Below, piece by piece: positions 57,701 to 64,000 of a stretch of DNA of 64,000 nt. Origin of the DNA: Trochalopteron elliotii (Eukaryota > Chordata > Aves > Passeriformes > Leiothrichidae). The notes beneath the pieces were generated by a model. It was not told where the DNA came from and made no database searches. It worked only from the letters and a program-made list of their open reading frames with translations. The first letter of the stretch is position 1. Every line of letters starts with the position of its first letter. The position numbers were made by a program, and so were the translations under genes. The DNA lies in the NCBI GenBank assembly GCA_024734555.1, contig JANPWX010000037.1, forward strand, positions 62,001-126,000, given 5' to 3'.

Positions 57701-60700
57701 CCTCCTTGGGCTTATTGATCGCAATCTCTTACCAAATCTAGAACTGCAGGTAGGAAAATAATTACCTGTCAGTAGTCACCATTTCCCAGGTGAATGATTG
57801 TAATTTTACCACTGGCACTTGACATGAGGAATTTTTTAGCCTGATTTTATCTGATGCTCAGCTGTCCCTCATCCCACAATCCATTCATTCAAAGAGAAGT
57901 TGTACAGAGGAAACTGGGAGACCTGATGAGCTATTTCTCCCTTAATCTTCATTTTTTCCCCTCTCTAGGTTTTCAGTGGTAAGCATTACTCATTGGAGAC
58001 AAAGCCAGAATGGGATAATTTTTCTGACAAGCCTTCTTTTTAGAGGCTGCTGTTTAAATTTTGAGCCATTTATATGGGTGGAAAGAACATAAAAGCTCTC
58101 TTGTTCATCCTGAAGAGAGGTGCCCAGCAAAAGGCAGATTTTAGATCTGCATCTTCACTGTGAGCTGAGGAAAGACTAAAAATTTGTCTCATCTTGTCAT
58201 GACTGCTGTGCCCAGCAATTAAGCTGAGACACCAGAGGAACCCAGAGTAACTCAGCAGAAGTTTCTTTCACAGAATTAAGCTTTTAATCACATTTTCAAG
58301 AAACTTCCCGTCCCGACAGTCTGATCAGGAATATTTGCTGACATTTTTGTTCTAGGACTTTGTATTCCAGTGCTTAGTGAGCCTGAATAGCAGCCAGTTT
58401 GAATTTTCTCACAGGATCTCCATGCTTATAATTTTGCCTCTTTCCTCCAAGGTTACCTGGCACTTCCTCCAGCTGCAGAAGCCATTGAAATTATGGCAAG
58501 AACAAGCAGAATGTTGTCTGGAGAGGCAGGAACTCTTTATGGGATTGAGTGTATGATCACGTCATGGCAGACAGAGGGGAAAACCCAACAATTCTCAACA
58601 TTACCAACCTTGCAATGCAGGATTGACAAGATTTATAGGAAAAAGGATTTTCTTGAAGACACTGGTAGAACAGGAAAAGTACCCATGAGTCCTGAGTATG
58701 GAGTTAAGTGAAGGAGTTCAGAAATCTGGGGTTGTGGTGGTTATTTCCTCAGGGATCAACCAAAAATCAAGAGGTCCCACATAACTGTGGTCAAGCCAGT
58801 GATGACACAAAGTTTACAAACTGACTTTTTTCCCATACATAAAACCAAAACGAGAGGATCGAGAAGACAGGTGAGAAAAAAATTTCCTGCCTGGAGGCAG
58901 AATACAGATAAGGAAAGATTACAGAACTTTGTCCAGATATGAAGTAAGTTTTGAATAAAAAAGCAGACCTGGAGCCATCCCCGATGGCTCTCTCAGAGAC
59001 ACAACCAAAATATCCCCTGTGGAAACTGACCCCAGCACACTGTTATCTCAAACTGAAAAGGGCTTTGAAAGACTCAAAACTGAGTTCTTATGTTTCTTCA
59101 CACTTCTAAATGACTAAATCTCTCAACTATTTCCTCTGCAGCACCAAGAAATTCTTCCTTCTATTACCCTTTTAAGGGGTTTTACTGATTTCTGGTTTTT
59201 CATTCATGCAAAAAACAGTTTTAAGGCACAGGAGGAGGCTGATGCCATTTCAGAGGTTCCGTGCTGCCCTTTAAAATACTAAAAATATTCTTAAATAATC
59301 CAAAGCAAATTTTTGCTCTTCAAGAAGTGCAGAACTGTCACATCACCCCATTTTAATTCACTATTTTGGTGTCCTGATGAACAGAATTAAGAACTTTTCC
59401 AATTTTAGATTTTAGTGGGTTTTCTTTACATCCTCCTTTTTTTCTAAAGTATTATGGACCTCTGACAGTACTTCATGTTTCTATTTTCTGGTTTTTTATC
59501 CCTGCTCCAAACTAAATTACTCAGCCACGTTGTTTTTGAAATCTCCAAAGAGCTCTTGTAATTGTCTGTGCTCCTTTCGAGTGAACTCTACTATCTCAAC
59601 ATGTTGGCCAATTTTCTTCTCTAGGTCTTCTTCAGAGCAAACACTGACACGATTCTGTTTCTTAATATATTCCTCTTTTTATCTAATTTGGTCTGCCTAC
59701 ACTTTAATCTAACTGTATGTATTGCTTAATTCCCTGCAGTACTTGAAATTTGGACTGTTATTAAATTGTGGTCAGTGCCTCTCTTTAAACAGTCACTTCA
59801 TTTCACCATAATACTTATGCAAAATGAAATACAAAGCACTATCCCATCTAGTCACAAAATGAGCCAGTCCTTCCATTTCTGAATCACTTTACTGCACCAG
59901 TAAACATTAAATGAAAATCCTACTTAATATTGTTTTCTCTTGCCCAATAGCTAGGTCTCCTTCTTCAGCATTTTGAGGAAGGCTTGTTCTTATTCAGAGG
60001 TCACTACCATTTTCTTATAAATCTACTCCTCTAGGTCTTCACAGGGCTGCTGCATTGCCTCAACACTTTCACTATTTAAATAATTACTGTCTATCCAAAG
60101 TAAGTGCCAACTGTTTGCCATAATACACCATGTCTTTATTTTCAGATTTTATGAAAACAGTCATTGACATTATTATTACTTTCTTGTAATGTCACATGGT
60201 CAAAATTTAATTCACTTTAATCCATTGTCTCACCATGTTGGTTATCTTTGTAATAAGTAAAATCTCCTCTAGTGATATTAAGTATATTTTCATGACCCTG
60301 TTAACCATTGCTGGATTTCTTGTATGGATTTCTGGGAGTGTCTGCCCTCTTCCCCATATCAGGACTACATAAATAAACTTGCTCATGGTATGCTGGAGCA
60401 GCTGTACAATTCCTCACATTTAAAGCAATGCTGCAGCTGGCCCTGACATTATCTGTATTTTAACAGACTATCCTGTATCATATTTACCCTATTGCCATTT
60501 CCAGAGAGCCAGACTATCTTCATGGCTCCATTTCTTCCTTCCACCTTTATTGCAGGGCTTTATGCTTCCAGCCATCACTGTTTTATCCCTCAATGCCCCT
60601 GTGAGAGAGGGAAGCACCCCAGACAGCTCTCAGTTATCTGTGGGTAGAGGAGCCCTGAAGTGCCTTAATCCACCACAGGTGCACAAATCTTTATCTTCTT

Positions 60701-61820
60701 GGTCTTTATATCTCTTGATCTTTACTAGTTCCTCACTGGAAGCAGGGGTAACATGGGTGGGATAACACTTCAGAAGGTTCCACGTCATCCAGCAAAAGTC
60801 CAAGGGCTCTTTCCCCTTTCAGCTGATAAGGGGCTCTGATAAGGGACACTGAGAGGACACACAACCTGATGGTCTGGGCCAGCTCCAAAGACAACCCTCA
60901 CTCAGCCAGAGCTTTGTGACCTGTCCTTCCTTAATGCTGCATCACCCAGATCATGCCTTAAAGACACCCATGGTGAGCTTTTTATTCCTTGGAGGAAACC
61001 TTCCTAACACCACTGCTTCCAGGGTTCTCAGAACCACAGGGAGAGGAATTGGGCAGAAAGGCCAGAAGTCACCAGTGAGGAAAGGAGGGATTGACCCTGG
61101 CTAAATCCCTGGGTCAACAGAGCCCTGGGTCAAGCCAGGCAATGCCCACAAGTCAGATTTGGGGTTTTTATAGTGCAGGTGGCTGCAGAACTGTAGGGTC
61201 CACAGAGCCAGAGCAGAGCCACCCCAGGAGACTACGACACTGCCTCTCAACCAAAACTCCAGTTAATGAGTTGATTAGATGGCTCATTTTTCTCCTCAAA
61301 AGAAATAAAATACAAAAGGTCACTGGTCAGGAGTTTGTAGAGGATGGCCTGATCCAAATAATGAATTAGACTCAAACAGCAAAAGACTTCCTTAAAACAA
61401 TTCTCTTGGGATTTTTCAGATTAATAAAGACTGAATTGCTTCGCTTTACCTTTTGAATGTTTTTTAAGGCCATTAACTCAAATTTTGAAGTTTTTCTAGA
61501 AAATAAAAGAGCTATAAAATGTCTTCAGAGAAACAACATGTAAACCAGACCCACACACACAGAGTTGAAATTTTCATGTAATTGCTCAATTCCAGAAAAC
61601 AGAGCTTTAATAATACATAAGAAAATTGTAAAAATCATCAGTGAGGCAACTAGGACCTCATAGGAAAGCACCAAAAGTATTTTCATCATGAACTGTGAAG
61701 GCACCATAGAGATTAAGACAAAGCCACCTAGGTCTTTCAAAACCACCCTGCCATCATGATGAACCAGTATGATGAACCAGATGAGTCACATTTTGCTGAT
61801 TCACATACAGACCTTCATCA

Positions 61821-61965
61821 ATAAAATTTAAAAAAAAAGGACAAAAAAAAGACAAAAAAATCCCCAAGAGAAACAAAACAAAATAAACAACAAAAAAAAA
61901 ACCCAAATACAAAAAAACTCACACAAAAAAAAATCAAAACAGAACAAGCAAACAAAAAACCCCAG
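61821..61965 (+). repeat. A-rich tract next to exon 7 donor
   Basis: The tract consists of many A runs separated by C or G (for example acaaaaaaaagac and caacaaaaaaaaaaccc). In the transcript it is a U-rich region starting about 45 bases after the exon 7 donor. Confidence 0.8.
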
Positions 61966-62011
61966 ACCCCAAATGACCAGAAACCAGATTACAGGGCAAA
62001 GAGGAGCTTAC

Positions 62012-62242
62012 CTGGATCACTAAGAAATTCCTCTGAGTTGTTCCACGTCCTACCATCCAAGTACAAGGTGCCATTGGTGAAGTTGTACATGGTGTAATCC
62101 CTGACACATTTGTGTCTCAAGTTCCCCATGAAGAGCTGGAGGCCTATGAGGGCAAAGACACTCAAGCAGAAAACGGTCAGGATCATCACATCTGCAAGTT
62201 TCTTAACAGACTGGATAAGTGCCCCTACAATGGTCTTCAGCC
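62012..62242 (-). CDS. SCN5A: Exon 7: domain I S4-S5 linker, S5 and start of outer pore loop
   Basis: The exon is 231 bases long and begins after ctccctag with two bases completing a split glycine codon. It ends before gtaagc with one base of the next codon. It encodes 76 full codons starting [12 protein letters not shown] (S4-S5 linker). Residues about 17-39 form hydrophobic S5, and the extracellular loop follows, starting NLRHKCVR. Asparagine sequons NFT, NGT and NNS lie at residues 54, 57 and 68, in the part of the loop that is glycosylated in Nav channels. KKLADVM and RHKCVR match Nav1.5 rather than neuronal Nav channels. The length equals human SCN5A exon 7 as I recall it. Confidence 0.95.
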
Positions 62243-64000
62243 CTAGGGAGATAAAAGCCAAGAGTTTATAGACTGAGAGACTGAAATATGTCTGCAGACA
62301 GCTGCTTTTCATGATGAAAATCTCCATGGGAAGGGGAATCTGGAGGGCTTGGAGTGTTTGTAACTGGATGTCAGAAACAAGAGACAAGTGATCACTATGA
62401 ATGCCTGGTTTGGCCTGTTTTTGGACCAAAGTCCTGGAATTGCACAAACACTGATTTAAAAATGGAGGGGGAGAACTGGATGGAGGGACAGTGAGATACA
62501 AAACTATCCATGGATAAAGAAAATATGGAATGTGTTTTATGTTTCATGGAGCTGCAGTAAAGGCAGTAAAGCCTAAATCCCATTGAATTTTGAGAAGGTG
62601 AATTGCTTTTAAATCTCTCAGGTGATTCTGATAACTTTATCCCTCACATAAACAGATGAAGAGGTATGGAAATGCTGTTTATTCCCTGATTATTTTTACA
62701 TATTTTAGTGCCAAATCCAACATGCTGTCCTCATATGAATAATTCCTCTGCCTCCAATTCATTTGCTTAAGACAACAAGAATTTGGGATTAGAAAAAAAG
62801 CCAAATACAGGCAATCAAATAAACACAGTGGAAATTATTTGAGTAAAACAACCTAAGGCTCCAACGCTACCTGGGCAAAGTAAAGCATTTTATAATATGC
62901 TGCCAAAGTAGATAAATCCTCCCATTGCATAACACCAAAGGCTTGGGTCACACAAATTAGCTTCTTTTTTATTATTTCACCCTGTAACACTAGTTTCAGT
63001 TTATTCTTCCATAAATAATTCTACAGTTTTCTCAAGTGATAGTTCTTGCTTTTGAAGTGTTCCTGGAGATCAGCACTGTTTGAGCTGATTGAATATAATA
63101 TGATTACAACAGAAAAAAACATTCCTTTTTTAAAAAAGACCCCTCTCTTCTAAACTGGTGTGCTGTAGCTGGACATTAATATCAGCTGCACATTGGTGGC
63201 AATTTTGTCATTTCTTTCCTATTTATATTTAATTAATCCTGGTAAATAGTAATAAGAGCTTCTGATAACCCATGTTACCAGTATGGCAGCAATAAGAGAA
63301 ATTGATTTAAATAGAAAAAAAAGAAAATGCAAAGAGGAAACAGGAGGAATTCTCCTGGGCAATATTCAGAAGCACATTGATTTGTTCACTGAATATGATC
63401 ATACACATTAAATCTCAGTTCCTTGGAATTCCACCCCAAGAGTTTGGCAGCCACAAAGGCTGAGCTAGTGCTGTGTAATTGGAAATAACACGAAAATGTA
63501 CTTCAGGACTCAAGGGAAAGCAAAATTAGCTTTTGGCTTTGCTTAAAAACCTCTGGTTAGAGTGAGGGGAAACCAGGGTTCCTCAGATGGAGATGAGCTG
63601 CTGGAATGGCCAATAGGTGCAGCAGTCCCTGCATCCAGCAGCCTAAAATACTCCACTCCTGCACAGGATATTGCTAATCTGTGAATGATATTAACATCTG
63701 TAAAATGGCCCATTTAAACAAAAGGCTCTGATCCATCAGGTGTGGGGAGCTTCCCCCACTAAATTCTTTGTTTGCCTCTCTAAAATTAGTTTGTGGCATG
63801 GTAAAGAGGGTGAGGTTAGACACCTCCCTGCTTTGTTCAAAAATAAATCATAAATTATTGCAGGGCAAACATTAGGCAAAAGCTGGATTTTCATGCTACC
63901 TCTCCTCCTCACCAGAAAGAGCTTTAACCAATTAGGTTAATTCTACTCAGGTACTTAGAAAAAGGCTGACTTTGAATTCTTGAATCCATCTGTAGGCTTG
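62243..64000 (-). other. Intron 6 (3' part)
   Basis: This is the intron upstream of exon 7. I looked for the domain I S4 exon (ALRTFRVLRALKTI type, including the alternative 6/6A pair expected in SCN5A) on the minus strand and did not find it, so it lies beyond 64000. The sequence is AT-rich and without a recognised repeat. The acceptor ctccctag at its end is normal. Confidence 0.8.

Larger units (their letters stand above)
48461..62011 (-). other. Intron 7 (13.6 kb)
   Basis: This is a long intron between the 231- and 64-base exons. It holds a CR1 fragment at 54255-54715, a CR1 tail at 50083-50142, a 20-base direct repeat at 50321-50382, an A-rich tract at 61821-61965 just after the exon 7 donor, and scattered short A or T runs. 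The rest shows no convincing exon, RNA gene or known repeat by eye. Confidence 0.8.

Noticed and set aside
62243..64000. Alternative exon 6/6A pair of domain I S4
   Set aside because: No sequence encoding the repeated Arg pattern of S4 was found on the minus strand.

Overview
The window is a stretch of avian (probably passerine) nuclear DNA lying inside one large gene on the minus strand: a voltage-gated sodium channel alpha subunit, best assigned to SCN5A (Nav1.5, the cardiac channel). Bird origin is inferred from seven fragments of CR1 LINEs with the typical avian 3' end, from an LTR-like element resembling passerine endogenous retrovirus LTRs, and from the absence of mammalian repeats. No second gene is visible on either strand.

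Reading the minus strand from high to low coordinates, ten consecutive coding exons can be placed to the base, all with GT-AG borders and compatible phases. They match exons 7 to 16 of human SCN5A as I remember its numbering. Exons 7-10 (62242-33267) encode domain I from the S4-S5 linker through S5, the glycosylated outer loop, the pore loop and S6. Exons 11-13 and the start of 14 (28874 to about 12800) encode the cytoplasmic I-II linker, rich in basic and phosphorylatable residues. Exons 14-16 (12893-5350) encode domain II S1-S6. The total is 2,114 coding bases, about 704 codons, with no stop or frameshift. The upstream exons (N-terminus, domain I S1-S4) lie beyond 64000, and the downstream exons (II-III linker, domains III and IV, C-terminus) lie below position 1.

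About 97% of the window is intron. Introns 7 and 8 are each over 13 kb and flank a 64-base exon. The introns hold CR1 fragments, one solo-LTR candidate, several microsatellites, two near-perfect hairpins, a dispersed pair of 174-bp repeats and two short runs of N, both bordered by repeats and so probably assembly artefacts.

The most notable biological observation is a tyrosine in the domain I pore loop, where mammalian Nav1.5 has cysteine. This predicts a tetrodotoxin-sensitive heart channel. The most notable structural observations are a palindromic hairpin in intron 16 whose outer ends are T-box consensus sites, and the 174-bp repeat pair in intron 8. I found no wholly new biological system.
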